Source: Protonemura montana (lineage: Eukaryota > Arthropoda > Insecta > Plecoptera > Nemouridae). From it: a stretch of 64,000 bases of DNA. Positions 32,151-44,300 of the stretch are shown here, piece by piece. Every line of letters begins with the position of its first letter. The stretch's first letter is position 1. The notes under the pieces were generated by a model that made no database searches, was not told the origin of the DNA, and was given only the letters and a program-made list of their open reading frames with translations. The stretch is from NCBI GenBank assembly GCA_947568835.1, contig OX387604.1, forward strand, positions 124,001-188,000, written 5' to 3'. Made by a program: the position numbers and the translations under genes.

Positions 32151-32560
32151 CCAGGGCTGGGCCAAAAATTAAGACCATCACGGATCGAAAGCCCATCACT
32201 TACTCTATAATCTGTGAAAATTTCAAGGGAGAACCCCCCCTTCATTTTCTCGCAAATAATTGAAAAGCAAATTTTGGTCAAAGTTAGCCTATTTTTTCCT
32301 AGGCTGGGCCAAAAATTAAGACCATCACGGATCGAAAGCCCATCACTTACTCTATCATCTGTGAAAATTTCAAGGGAGAACCCCCCCTTCATTTTCTCGC
32401 AAATAATTGAAAAGCAAATTTTGGTCAAAGTTAGCCTATTTTTTCCTAGGCTGGGCTTAAAATTTAGACCATCACGGATCAAAAGCCCATCACGTGTTCT
32501 ATTTACTGTGAAAAATTCAATGATGTTACTATTTGCTTTCATGCGTTATTAAGGGTGGAA
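32150..32560 (+). repeat. 147-bp tandem repeat (~3 copies)
   Basis: CTGGGCCAAAAATTAAGACC at 32157 and 32304, and a variant at 32451. Each unit ends with a run of seven C, then TTCATTTTCTCGC. Divergence rises in the third copy. Same family as 20500-20690. Confidence 0.9.
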
Positions 32561-33570
32561 TATTTATGTGCTGTTCCTTTTGTACACACTTTTTTTACTG
32601 CGGTTTGTTCACATAGTCTGCTAAGCAATTCCGAGCAATTCCGAGCTTTTAAAGGCGAAGGCTGAGGCTAACTTCCCACGAACAGCAACGGGGTATAGAC
32701 TTTGGTATGAATCATGGACGGCAGGTAAAGACGACCGGCGTTGTCACAAAGCATGGGGACCGTTACAATATTGTACCTGAGCTATTGATGAACATTAAAT
32801 ATTATTATACTGATACGTACTTACTTAATTATTATTTAGTTACTATATAATTGTTCTGAGTTTTAAATTAATAAATAAATAAGATACGAACATTTATAAC
32901 GTATCCCCCCCTTCGTCTACTCATCTGAATTCAACCACGTGCGCCAGACGCATGGCTGGCCCCAGTAATAAAATACTTTGCCCATTGCAAGCATTTGATA
33001 TTGAAATAAGATCTCACAGCATATTATAACGTATCCAACAGGCCAAGACTCATTGAAATCAAACAACCCCAGCTCTTACACCCTTCCTAGGTACACACGG
33101 TAATTATTTCAGCAGCAAAATAACTGACCTCTACACTGTTTGACCGCACGGCTACAATGCGTCACAGCCACGCGTGTCGTTGGCTCGCAAATTTCGAAGA
33201 TAAATTCAAATATTACCGGACTGTACACAAGGATGGCAGCACATTGGTTCTAACAGCTGTAGATCCGTTTGTTTTGAACCTAGATTAACCTATATGAAAC
33301 AATGTGTATTAAGATTAGCTTGTCAATAAACATTTAAACATGTAAATATATCAAATTCTTACAAAAAATGAATAAATGCTGAAGGCTGAAGGCTGAACTG
33401 ATGCTCGAATATCAACTTGTAAATATTTGGCTTCAAATTAGTGAGTTAAAGACATAAATCTGCACGTTCAGTGATTTGCTGCCAATTTCTTTCTTTCCAA
33501 TGCTGATTGGAAACTACACTAAATCCTCTTTCCATGAGCCATGAAGAAAGAAATTATTTAAAATGCTTTA
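32560..33570. other. No feature recognised
   Basis: About 1 kb of AT-rich DNA without coding potential or clear repeats, except AATAAATAAATAAGA near 32870. Confidence 0.3.
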
Positions 33571-33573
33571 TGA

Positions 33574-34085
33574 TGGTTTTTAGACTCATGTCTACTTGAT
33601 TTATCCTTAGCACAAGTTTTTAGAAAAACTATTTCAACTGGGTTTTGAATGCTAAGTAAAGGGCTACTAAATTTCCCGACGTTTTGTAACACATACATAC
33701 TAGTTACTTCTTCAGAGGTTTGAGCAGTTTTGAGAGGTTTGAACTAAACGTAATGAATAAGGAAATTATGATTGTATCACATAACGTTAGGACAACCTCG
33801 AAAAATTGGCGTTTTTTCCATACACATAATTAGTTAGTTAAAAAATGCCAATGTGTTCGAGTTCTTATTTCAGAAAATACATAATACATTAGTTTTTAAG
33901 TTATTGACCCTGATTATTTTGTTTAGATGCATTTAGGAAGCTTGAACTAAGTAATTATTATAATTTTATGTGGTTCTTTTGTTATCGGAAAATTGTCAGG
34001 ACTGCTCAAACCTCTGAAGAAGTAACTAGTATATGTTCCCTTTACTTAGCATTCAAAACCCAGTTCAAATAGTTTTTCTAAAAAT
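33574..34085. mobile_element. Deleted Penelope-like element (inverted terminal repeats only)
   Basis: 33574-33735 is nearly identical to 37523-37650. 33965-34085 is its inverted partner and matches 38985-39120. The spacer lacks any reverse transcriptase. Both arms hold hammerhead-like blocks: the minus one at 33675-33720 has AAAA in place of GAAA, and the plus one is deleted after the stem. Confidence 0.7.
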
Positions 34086-34656
34086 TTAAAATACTTCTTT
34101 GCATAATGCAGGAGTAACAACAGAAACGAAAAGAGGAAAATAAAATGTCCGGGGAAGGAGTCCATGGAGAAAAAGTGAAGCTACTGCAACCAAATTGATA
34201 GAGTTTAAAAATGTAAGGTTCTAATCATTCTTTGTTCTAGTCAAACTTAATAAGCTGTGTAACCATCATAGACTAGTTTCACCAAGCTTGAAACCATTTA
34301 AATCAAGTCTGATTATTTTGCAGATAAATGTGACAATTATAACTGCTACCCTATAAACATTTGTATACTTTGAAAATGTGTACTAACTTGTTACAAGTTA
34401 CAATACTTCTTAACTATTGTAAAAAAATAGTAAGAATTAACGTGAAATATCAAAGCAGATGCTTTCCAAGCGAGAGCGCCTTGCAGCAAAGCCCCACGGT
34501 ATTAAATTAAAATTCTGTCTTTCATGCATATGGTACTTACTATGTTTACTCCAGGATGTGTGATCCTGATTGCCTGGATGTCGACCGTAGGACCTCCATG
34601 AAGTCAAGGATTGTTTGGTTTCAGAAGAAGAGGCTAAGGTGACTTGTCTTCTTCCC

Positions 34657-34735
34657 TGAATAGCTCACTTGTTAGAGCACCAGATCGGCAATCGGAAGGT
34701 CCTGGGTTCATATCCTGGTTCGATCACACTTCTCC
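34657..34735 (+). repeat. tRNA-derived SINE head
   Basis: TAGCTCACTTGTTAGAGCAC (box A) and GGGTTCATATCCTGG (box B) about 40 bp apart. The cloverleaf is plausible from the D-arm to the T-arm, but the acceptor stem is poor. Followed by unrelated sequence. Confidence 0.6.
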
Positions 34736-34759
34736 CAGCCTTTGCTCTCTAAATATTGA

Positions 34760-35160
34760 GTGAAGCGATTGTATAACAACCAGAGTGAGATGTCAGCAAA
34801 ATGCATGCTTCTATTTCTTATTGCCCAGACGGGGGAAATTATTTTAAAAAATACTGAAAAACTTGGATTACATGAGAAGAGTTTCAAGAACATTATCATC
34901 TTGGTCAATCAATATGCTTACTCAACATTAGTTAGATCACATTTTGAGTTCAGGGCAACCATTGAGATGAGTAATTTGTTGCAAAAGAGAAACACAGTTG
35001 TGAAAATATTAGAAGCAGTAACATTAAATAACGCTCAAGATTTAATCAGCAACGAGGGTTAAAAGACAGGCTAGAAACACTATACCAAAAGTCGGCTAGG
35101 AAGGTAATGGCAATTAGTATGAAAGAAGCCACAGCCCTACTGAATGGATGTCTGAATTAG
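34760..35160 (+). pseudogene. Coding-like remnant of unknown identity
   Basis: Open for 100 codons (LKNTEKLGLHEKSFKNIIIL...). After a one-base shift near 35060 it continues as LKDRLETLYQKSARKVMAIS. Amphipathic and LINE-adjacent, so it may be part of the retroelement that follows; no domain recognised. Confidence 0.3.
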
Positions 35161-35179
35161 GATGGGAAACAATATAAAT

Positions 35180-36040
35180 AAGAAGGGCTGATGCTCAACT
35201 TGCGTACAAAATCATTAATGAAGAAGAAGCGTGGAATGAATTGAGATCCCAGATTAATAAATCTGCATTCACAGAGAGCAACAAGAATGAATGTTAGGTA
35301 CATTCACAAAGAAATGAACAAAGTACAATTTCTAGGTCTTAGATTAGACAATCAATTGAACTGGGAAAGCCACATCAAGCACGTGCGCCTGAAAGTGGCT
35401 TCAGGATGCTACCTACCTTTTAAAAAAGATTCTGGACATTTGCAGCACTGATGCAGCTAAACTAGCATATTATGGACACATTCATTCTAGAATTAGCTAT
35501 GGAATTATCATGTGGGGCAACTCAGTTCATGCACCCAGACTATTTGCAATGCAGAAAAAAGCTCTCTGCATTTTAGGTGGAGCAAGCTATGACCCCTGTG
35601 GGGATTTTTATTACAAAGACTCTTGTAAATAACTTTTTAGAAATCTACGAATCAAGACATTGCCCTGCATTTACATTTACTTGACAATATTATTCGTAGT
35701 GGATAACAACTTTCTGGTAATAGAGAATTGTGATGTACATAAGCATTTTACAAGAGGAACTAACAACATTTATGTATCGAAAGATAGATTAAAAATGACA
35801 GACAACTGTCCAATTTATGCAGTCTCATTATTATATAACTAACTGCCAGTGGAGATAAATAACTAAAAGGATACAAATTTAATGATAGTCTAAAACTGCA
35901 TCTGCTGACCAAATGCTACTACAAAGTGAAACAATTCCTATGTGTTTTAGATAATAACTAGCACCATAATAACTGACAAACCAATATCATGTACTGTGAT
36001 CAATTGAGGCTGAATAAATATATTATTATTATTATTATAT
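35180..36040 (+). mobile_element. 3' part of a non-LTR retrotransposon, degenerate
   Basis: Translations across frames read FLGLRLDNQLNWESHIKHV, then DAAKLAYYGHIHSRISYGII-MWG, then MQKKALCILGG. These are the thumb/C-terminal blocks of CR1/Jockey-group LINE proteins. Stops and frameshifts are frequent. It ends with GAATAAATA followed by (TTA)n at 36018-36040, a typical LINE tail. Confidence 0.7.
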
Positions 36041-36488
36041 AAAAGGTTAAAACAGTGACATAGAGATATTATTTTCCAGGCAGTTGCATTACTGACTAAA
36101 ACCAATCTGTATTAGTTTTTAAACACAAAATGTAATTAAAAATGATGCCAAGATATTGAAAGATATATTTAATACATGTAGGCCAAGCACACACAAATAA
36201 TATCTGAAATAGAGAATAAAATAGTTCTAGAAATAAATGTTCTAGCTTTCAATGTTCACTTTCAACATTTAATACAGGGATCAAGCTGTGTGATTTACTG
36301 CCAACAAAGATTGAACATTGTTACAGAGCAATAGAATTTAAGATCAATTGTCAAGAGTGACTGATCAAAATGTATAACAAGTATTTTCTATTTAACATGT
36401 AAAGACTGTTTAGCTAAATAAAACTGATTATAATTTATAGTCAGTGTAATAGTTGGAGAATTGCATTGTTTGCTTTCTGGTTTGCTTG

Positions 36489-36890
36489 CTTTCATAATGA
36501 TTTGATAGCAGCTTATGAAGCAAAGATGACCAAGAACAGGCACGACACTGAATACCTCGATAGACTGAGTCAAGTATTGCAACTTGCTATCCGTGGTCGC
36601 GATGAGACCAAAGATTCATGCAATCAATATTTTGGGGCCTGGTCAACTAATACTGCAGCCATGAATTACAAGAGTACCTTGAATCTACTTGAATATTGAA
36701 ATGTGCATTGAAAGCCAAACAAAATGAGTTACTGGATTGCATGCTTCAAGTTCTAAAAGATATCATGTAACAGGCAAGATTTAAGGAGCTTCATTCCTAC
36801 CACGATGTTACCAACCTGTGCCAAGTGGATTACATTTTCCATCATCATTTTGATGATATCAGTTTTTCAAACATCACTTTCCAAGTGGAT
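36489..36890 (+). pseudogene. Frameshifted coding remnant, unrecognised
   Basis: FHNDLIAAYEAKMTKNRHDT...RGRDETKDSCNQYFGAW is open to 36700. After a frameshift it continues coherently as KCALKAKQNELLDCMLQVLKD, a TAA, then QARFKELHSYHDVTNLCQVD. The retained amino-acid character across both lesions indicates a once-translated sequence. I cannot name it. Confidence 0.4.
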
Positions 36891-36914
36891 ATAAACTACA
36901 ACTCCAGCTAATGT

Positions 36915-37195
36915 TTAAAGTGCAGGTAATACTCGGGGCTGGTAAAGATATGTTTGTGGTAACAATGATGCTCTGTTTAGCACATCAAAGTCAGGTGGTA
37001 CAAGGTGTTCCATCTCTACAATGCTGGTGACATTATTAACCAGACTAGAGACAGAGTAGAAAATGTTGGATCGTGCCTCCTCGTAGCTGTCTATGATATG
37101 TATCTTCCAGCCCATGTTGCTGTGTGTGAAGCTGTTGTAGTAGACAAGGTCTGGTCACGATGAGTTGGGAGTTCCCTCCAACAAAGCTCCGAGGC
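36915..37195 (-). CDS. Probable terminal exon, unrecognised gene, with TGA near start
   Basis: Acceptor TTGCATTGCAG at 37196, then GLGALLEGTPNSS, a TGA, PDLVYYNSFTHSNMGWKIHI...PPDFDVLNRASLLPQTYLYQ and a TAA. The TGA may be a CGA change. The even composition looks like a C-terminal protein segment. Family not recognised; it is not the FBXL4 C-terminus. Confidence 0.4.
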
Positions 37196-37522
37196 CTGCA
37201 ATGCAAATAGAACACAGTTGTCATTTTAGTTGCAACACTTAATATGAACAATAAAGGTCCTACTTAAGCTGGAATTGTATTCTTCAACGCTCTACCAACT
37301 TGGCTTTAAGAAATTTCTTGTATTGTATTGTATTGTATTTATTATCCCGTTGACTAGTACATTGTACATGGTATGGGTATCGTCAATGATTATGATTATG
37401 ATTAGATGACAGTTTTAAAAGTAGTTTGTTTGTGCTTTAGATTGACAGTTACTGCTTTTATCCAGTGAAAGAAATGTTAACTGTCTGACCAATGTTGTTA
37501 TACTGATAAAGAGGATGTATAT

Positions 37523-39127
37523 ATGATAGTTTTTAGACTCATGTCTACTTGATTTATCCTTAGCACAAGTTTTTAGAAAAACTATTTGAACTGGGTTTTG
37601 AATGCTAAGTAAAGGGCTACTAAATTTCCCGACGTTTCGTAACATCTACTAGTTAGATTGTAGCATAGCAGCATTGTAGCATCTACCAGCATAGACTTAG
37701 ATTGTAGATTACATTTTCTGATTCGATGTAGGGATTTAGACGTGATACCGTCGTGGATTAAAATCAAGCATCACTTAAGGGATAAAAACACCGAGTTAAT
37801 TTTTGATAGGGCCAGTAAAGCGTTGTTACGGAAAACCATTCAAGACACAAGAAAGAAAATTTGGGTTTGTAACGAACAAATTTATTTCTGCAGATCGAAG
37901 GTATGTGATTTTATTTCCTTGGATTTATGGGATAGATTTGATTATATCGTTTCCAATCACAACTGTTGGCTTCACCAAATGACTAGTGAGAAACTTAGTA
38001 GAAAGCTAAATAACTTCTGCAGGAAACAACAAAGAAATTGGAGTTCAAGAGGGACATTCATAAAACCTAAGACAGTTTACAATTTATCTAATACCTGTGT
38101 GTCAGAGGCTGGTAATAGAGTTTTAGAAAAGTGATTCAATTTTGCAATAGCTTCAAAAAGTATTCCAGTAGAAACAATAATAGCAGGGGCAGAAGATGCA
38201 GTTAAAAGGTTACCTTTCAAATTAGCAGATGTTATAAGACAGGATGTAGCATACATTTGAAGGAAGGGAAAAACAGAAGAGTTTAAACAAAACACAAAAC
38301 CAGAAGAGACAGAAGCTTTGAGGGAATTGAAGAAAAATAAGAAGGTAGTAATTTTGAAAGCAGACAAAGGGAATTCAACAGTTATTATGAATACAGAAGA
38401 TTACAAGAGGCAAATGGATGAAGTTATACCATCAGAGGATTACGTAAAACTGAATAAAGACCCCACAACAAAATTTGAGAAGAGATAAACAGAATACTTA
38501 GAGAAAGCGCCAGTAGAAGAAAAGTTAATAAGAGAATTAGTTCCAAAAGAATCAATCATTCCAAAAGGTTATGGGTTACCAAAAATTCACAAAATAGATT
38601 GGGAAAAGCAGAGGATAGTTGAGAAGAGATGCAAGTGCCAATGCAACTTGTAACCAGTGTGATAGGTGCACCAGCACATGAAATAGCTAGAACCATAGGA
38701 AAAGTCCAGTAATGAACCAGTAATGAAGGCTAAATTATTTGTAAAGAATTCTCAAGACTTTTTATCAAAGGTAAAACAGGTGCATTTGGAAGAAGGAGAC
38801 ATGCTGGTTAGTTTAGATGTTTTTGGACTATTTAGTAACATTCCATTTAACAAAACAATAGGAATTTTGAAGACAAATAATAGAAAGTTTAGGCTACCAA
38901 TAACGTTGATCAATTTGATAGAAGAATGTTTAAAGTGCAATTATTTCTTATGGGACGGTCATATGAACTTGGGAATTGTTATGATTTTATGTGGTTCTTT
39001 TGTTATCGGAAAATTGTCAGGACTGCTCAAACCTCTGAAGAAGTAACTAGTATATGTTACGAAACGTCGGGAAATTTAGTAGCCCTTTACTTAGCATTCA
39101 AAACCCAGTTGAAATAGTTTTTCTAAC
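37523..39127 (+). mobile_element. Penelope-like element, degenerate
   Basis: Inverted pseudo-LTR at 37523-37650. Then coding remnants: ELIFDRASKALLRKTIQDTR (37800), SRKLNNFCRKQ...FIKPKTVYNLS (38000-38100), VVILKADKGNSTVIMNTEDY (38345-38400), YGLPKIHK (38570) and FVKNSQDFL...DMLVSLDVFGLFSNIPFNKT (38740-38860). These follow the order of the Penelope RT N-terminal region and the first RT motifs. The later RT and GIY-YIG endonuclease are deleted: the frame jumps at 38965 into the 3' terminal repeat (38985-39127). Several stops are present. Confidence 0.85.
39022..39085 (+). ncRNA. Hammerhead-ribozyme-like motif in Penelope terminal repeat
   Basis: CTGAAGA (39035-39041), perfect 5-bp stem II GTAAC/GTTAC (39043-39047, 39056-39060) around an 8-nt loop, GAAA (39061-39064), then CGTC. 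This matches CUGANGA-stem II-GAAA-stem III-UH. Stem III is minimal (C-G), as reported for Penelope-type hammerheads that act as dimers. A short stem I (CCT/GGG) is possible. Confidence 0.55.
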
Positions 39128-39504
39128 AAGGATGTATTGTATTGTATTGTATTGTATTGTATTTTTGTCCCTGACAAGTATAGTGAACCAGTGTGAGCAA
39201 AGTCAGGTCAGCTATAATATAGGCAAATAATATTGATAGGGATAAAGTATAATAGTAAAAACAATAATAACAATTAGTATTGTTCCAAGAGATGAACATA
39301 TTTACAGATGACAGTTTTGCAAATTGTTAGAAAGGTTTTAATGTTCATCAAGGGAGTAGAAGTGGTTGTTGAGAAGGAAGATATGCAGTTTAAAGTCAAA
39401 GCAGCTGAAGGTTGGGGAGTCTTTGACGAGGGCAGGAAGGTGTTTGTAGATGTTGATACAAAGGTATCGGGGGTTGTGTTTGAAAAGTGTGGTTTTATGG
39501 GGGA

Positions 39505-39985
39505 GGGCTCGGATTTCCTGACTTCTACTCGTTGTGTGGGAGTGAACGGAGGAGTCAGGTGGGAATAGGTCAGGGTGGGATCTGACTAGGGTGCTTGCAA
39601 TTTAAACGAGGGTGCAGGTGAGGGTAAGGATTTCCTGACTTCTACTCGTTGTGTGAGAGTGAACGGAGGAGTCAGGTGGGAATAGGTCATGGTGGGATCT
39701 GACTAGGGTGCTTGCAATTTGAACGAGGGTGCAGGTGAGGGCTTGGATTTCCTGACTTCTACTCGTTGCGTGGGAGTGAACGAGTCAGGTGGGAATAGGT
39801 CATGGTGGGATCTGACTAGGGTGCTTGCAATTTGAACGAGGGTGCAGGTGAGGGTAAGGATTTCCTGACTTCTACTCGTTGCGTGAGAGTGAACGGAGGA
39901 GTCAGGTGGGAATAGGTCAGGGTGGGATCTGACTAGGGTGCTTGCAATTTGAACGAGGGTGCAGGTGAGGGTAAGGATTTTGAGA
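39505..39985. repeat. 117-bp tandem repeat in LINE 3' region (~4 copies)
   Basis: GGATTTCCTGACTTCTACTC starts at 39511, 39628, 39745 and 39858 (the third unit has a 4-bp deletion). Each unit contains GGTGGGATCTGACTAGGGTG. Confidence 0.9.
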
Positions 39986-40592
39986 GAGGGGTTTGCATGT
40001 GTTACGGCAGGATGCTCCTGCAATAATGCAGACCGCTTGTTTTTGGGTAGTAAAGATTCTTTTTGCTTGGGGGTAGGTGCCCTAGAAAATGAAGGTTATA
40101 GGATATGTGTGAGTGTAGGTGTGCATGATAAACTACTTTGACAGAGTGGGGGTTGACTACCTTGTCTAGTCAACGGAGGAGCCGGTAGTTTTGATTTTGG
40201 AGAGAGTTTTTTGAACACGAAGTGTCCAGTCTTGGTTAGGGGTGATGTGGATGCCAAGGAATTTAGTCGAGGGGGCACTTGGAGTTACTTTGCAGTTGAC
40301 TCAGATGAGGGGGAAGAAGTCGGGGAGTTTGTTTTAGTGTGGAAGTTGATGAAGGTGGACTTTGCTGGCTGGAGGGCTAGTTGGTTGTTTAGGTAATAGG
40401 AGGAGATAATAATTGTTTGGGAGTTTGCAGCTTGGGTGAGGGAGCTGGTAGGTTGAGATTTCAGGCTGGTGGGAAGGTGGGTCGTGTTGTCTGCAAATTG
40501 GAAGAGGGAGCGGCCAAGTTAAAAGTTGAGGAAGGTCGTTGACGTAGAGGAGGAAAAGGAGAGGGGAAGCACCGAGCCTTGCTTGATAGAGA

Positions 40593-40735
40593 ATACATAC
40601 AGATACAGATACGTAGGGGGGTAGATATGGTGGGGGGTAGATACGGAGGGGGGTAGATACGGAGGGGGGTAGATACGGAGGGAGGTAGATACGTAGGGGG
40701 GTAGATATGTAGGGGGGTTTGCCGGGGGTTGAAGA
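40593..40735. repeat. Short minisatellite inside the LINE RT region
   Basis: Units of about 16-17 bp (GTAGATACGGAGGGGG and variants). Located between the RT blocks SLLSDHTQVV and LLFLLYVNDL, so it expands the interval between conserved RT motifs. Confidence 0.85.
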
Positions 40736-41317
40736 GTTAATACAAACAACTTGGGTGTGGTCGGAGAGTAATGAGGCAATCCACTTGTCATGGGTTCCTC
40801 TGGTTCCTTGAGACTGGATATTGGGGAGGAGGAGGGTGTGGTTGATTGTGTCCAAGACTTTGCTGAGATCACAAGAGTCCCAGTGCCTGATCATCTTTGT
40901 CCAGGGCAGTGTGGATGGTAGAGAGGAATTGCAAGATGGCTGTGATGGTGAATTTATTCTTCTGGAAGCTGTGTTTGCAGTCAGGAAGGATGTTGTGGGT
41001 GTTAAGCAAGTAAAGAAGCCGGGAGAGCATGATTTATTCGATGAGTCTGGACAATGTGGAGAGGTAGGAGATGGGCCTATCGTTGTCAACGATTGGGATG
41101 ATGAGAGCCTGTTTGAGTTTGGTGGGAATATGTTGAGGTAAAGGAGCTATTATTGATGAGGGTGAGGGGGTCGGTTAGGAGGTGCAAGTTGCTGGCTATG
41201 AACTCAGATGGAGAACTCATCTAGTTCGCTCCAGTGTTTGTTTTGGAGGAAGCGGATTCCAAAGGAGATCTCTCCAGGATTGGTAGAGAATAGGAATATT
41301 GACTTTGAGGGTGACTT

Positions 41318-44300
41318 GGCTAGGATTGGCTTGGCTAGGATTGGCTTGGCTAGGATTGGCTTGGCTTGGCTAGGATTGGCTAGGCTTGGCTTGGCTTGGA
41401 TTGGCTAGGATTGGCTTGGCTCGGCTTAGCTTAACTTGGCTTGGCTTGGCTTGGCTTGGCTTGGCTTAGCTAGGATTGGCTAGGCTTGGCTTGGCTTGGA
41501 TTGGCTAGGATTGGCTTGGCTTGGCTTCGATTGGCTAGGATTGGCTTGGCTCGGCTTAGCTTGACTTGGCTTGGCTTGGCTAGGATTGGCTTGGCTTGGC
41601 TAGGATTGGCTTGGCTTGGCTAGAATTGGCCTGGCTTGGCTAGGATTGGCTTGGCTAGGATTGGCTAGGATTGGCTTGGCTTGGCTTGGCTAGGATTGGC
41701 TTGGCTCGGCTTGGCTTGACTTGGCTTGGCTAGGATTGGCTTGGCTTGGCTTGGCTTGGCTAGGATTGGCTTGGCTTGGCTTGGCTTGGCTTAGCTTAGC
41801 TTGGCTAGGATTGGCTTGACTTGGCTTGGCTTGGCTTGGCTAGGATTGGCTTGGCTTGGCTAGGATTGGCTTGGCTAGGATTGGCTTGGCTTGGCTAGGA
41901 TTGGCTTGGCTTGGCTTGGAATGGCTTGGCTTGGCTTGGCTTGGCTAGGATTGGCTTGGCTTGGCTAGGATTGGCTTGACTTGGCTAGGATTGGCTTGAC
42001 TTGGCTTGGCTTGGCTTGGCTTGGATTGGCTTGGCTTGACTTGGCTTGGCTTGACTTGGCTAGGATTGGCTTGGCTTGACTTGGCTAGAATTGGCTTGAC
42101 TTGGCTAGGATTGGCTTGGCTTGGCTAGGATTGGCTTGCCTAGGATTGGCTTGGATTGGCTTGGCTTGGCTTGGCTAGGCTAGGATTGGCTTGACTTGGC
42201 TAGGATTGGCTTGGCTTGACTTGGCTTGGCTTGGCTAGAATTGGCTTGACTTGGCTAGGATTGGCTTGGCTTGGCTAGGATTGGCTTGACTTGGCTAGGA
42301 TTGGCTTGGCTTGGCTTGGCTAGAATTGGCTTGACTTGGCTAGGATTGGCTCGACTTGGCTAGGATTGGCTTGGCATGACTTGGCTTGGCTACAATTGGC
42401 TTGACTTGACTTGGATTGGCTTGGCTTGGCTAGAATTGGCTTGACTTGGCTAGGATTGGCTTGGCTTGGCTTGGCTAGGCTTGGCTTGACTTGGCTAGGA
42501 TTGGCTTGGCTTGGCTAGGATTGGCTTGGCTTCGCTTGGCTAGGATTGGCTTGGCTTGGCTTGGCTTGGCTAGGATTGGCTTGGCTTGGCTTGGCTTGGC
42601 TTGGATTGGCTTGGCTTGGCTTGGCTAGGATTGGCTAGGCTAGGCTTGGCTTGGCTTGGCTTGGCTAGGATTGGCTTGGCTTAGCTTGGCTAGGATTGGC
42701 TTGGCTTGGCTTGGCTTAGCTAGGATTGGCTTGGCTAGGATTGGCTTGGCTTGGCTAGGCTTGGCTTAACTTGGCTAGAATTGGCTTGACTTGGCTTGGA
42801 TTGGCTTGGCTTGGCTAGAATTGGCTTGACTTGGCTAGGATTGGCTTGGCTTGGCTTGGCTAGGCTTGGCTTGACTTGGCTAGGATTGGCTTGGCTTGGC
42901 TAGGATTGGCTTGGCTTCGCTTGGCTAGGATTGGCTTGGCTTGGCTTAGCTTGGCTAGGATTGGCTTGGCTTGGCTAGGCTTGGCTTGGCTTGGCTTGGC
43001 TAGGATTGGCTTGGCTTGGCTTGGCTAGGATTGGCTTGGCTTGGCTTAGCTAGGATTGGCTTGGCTTGGCTAGGCTTGGCTTAACTTGGCTAGGATTGGC
43101 TTGGCTTGGCTAGGATTGGCTTGGCTTGGCTAGGCTTGGCTTGACTTGGCTAGGATTGGCTTGGCTTGGCTAGGATTGGCTTGGCTTGGCTTGGCTTGGC
43201 TTGGCTTGGCTTCGCTTGGCTAGGATTGGCTAGGATTGGCTAGGATTGGCTAGGATTGGCTTGGCTTGGCTTAGCTTGGCTAGGATTGGCTTGGCTTGGC
43301 TTGGCTAGGATTGGCTTGGCTTGGCTTGGCTTGGCTAGGATTGGCTTGGCTTGGCTAGGATTGGCTTGGCTTGGCTAGGATTGGCTAGGATTGGCTTGAC
43401 TTGGCTAGGCTTGGCTTGGCTTGGCTTGGCTAGGATTGGCTTGGCTTGGCTTAACTAGGATTGGCTTGGCTTGGCTAGGATTGGCTTGGCTTGGCTAGGA
43501 TTGGCTTGGCTAGGCTTGGCTTAACTTGGCTAGGATTGGCTTGGCTTGGCTAGGCTTGGCTTGACTTGGCTAGGATTGGCTTGGCTTGGCTAGGATTGGC
43601 TTGGCTTGGCTTGGCTTGGATTGGCTTGGCTTGGCTTCGCTTGGCTAGGATTGGCTAGGATTGGCTTGGCTTGGCTAGGATTGGCTAGGATTGGCTTGGC
43701 TTGGCTTAGCTTGGCTAGGATTGGCTTGGCTTGGCTTGGCTAGGATTGGCTTGGCTTGGCTTGGCTTGGCTTGGCTTGGCTTGGCTTGGCTTGGCTAGGA
43801 TTGGCTTGGCTTGGCTAGGATTGGCTTGGCTTGGCTTGGCTTGGATTGGCTTGGCTTGGCTTGGCTTGGCTTGGCTAGGATTGGCTTGACTTGGCTAGGA
43901 TTGGCTTGGCTTGGCTTGGCTTGGATTGGCTTGGATTGGCTTGGCTTGGCTTGGCTTGGCTTGGCTAGGATTGGCTCGGCTTGGCTTGGCTAGGATTGGC
44001 TTGGCTAGGATTGGCTTGGCTTGGCTTGGCTAGGCTTGGCTTGGCTTGGCTAGGATTGGCTTGGCTTGGCTGGGATTGGCTTGGATTGGCTTGGCTTGGC
44101 TTGGCTAGGATTGGCTTGGCTTGGCTTGGATTGGCTTGGCTTGGATTGGCTTGGCTTGGCTAGGCTTGGCTAGGATTGGCTTGACTTGGCTTGACTTGGC
44201 TTGGCTAGGATTGGCTTGGCTAGGATTGGCTTGGCTTGGATTGGCTTGACTTGGCTTGGATTGGCTTGTCTTGGCTAGGATTGGCTTGGCTTGGCTTGGA

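Larger units (their letters stand above)
39128..41300 (-). mobile_element. Degenerate non-LTR retrotransposon (minus), with internal tandem repeats
   Basis: The minus strand has RT blocks across shifting frames: NRPISYLSTLSRLIE-like (~41080), DLSKVLDTINHTLLL (40870), DKWIASLLSDHTQVVC (40780) and SPLLFLLYVNDLPQL (40560) with an FADD-box remnant behind it. The 3' end is a (TACAA)n tail at 39129-39163, joined directly to the Penelope end. The 5' end is lost at the pentamer satellite. Endonuclease not seen. CR1/Jockey-type judging by motif spacing. Confidence 0.75.
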
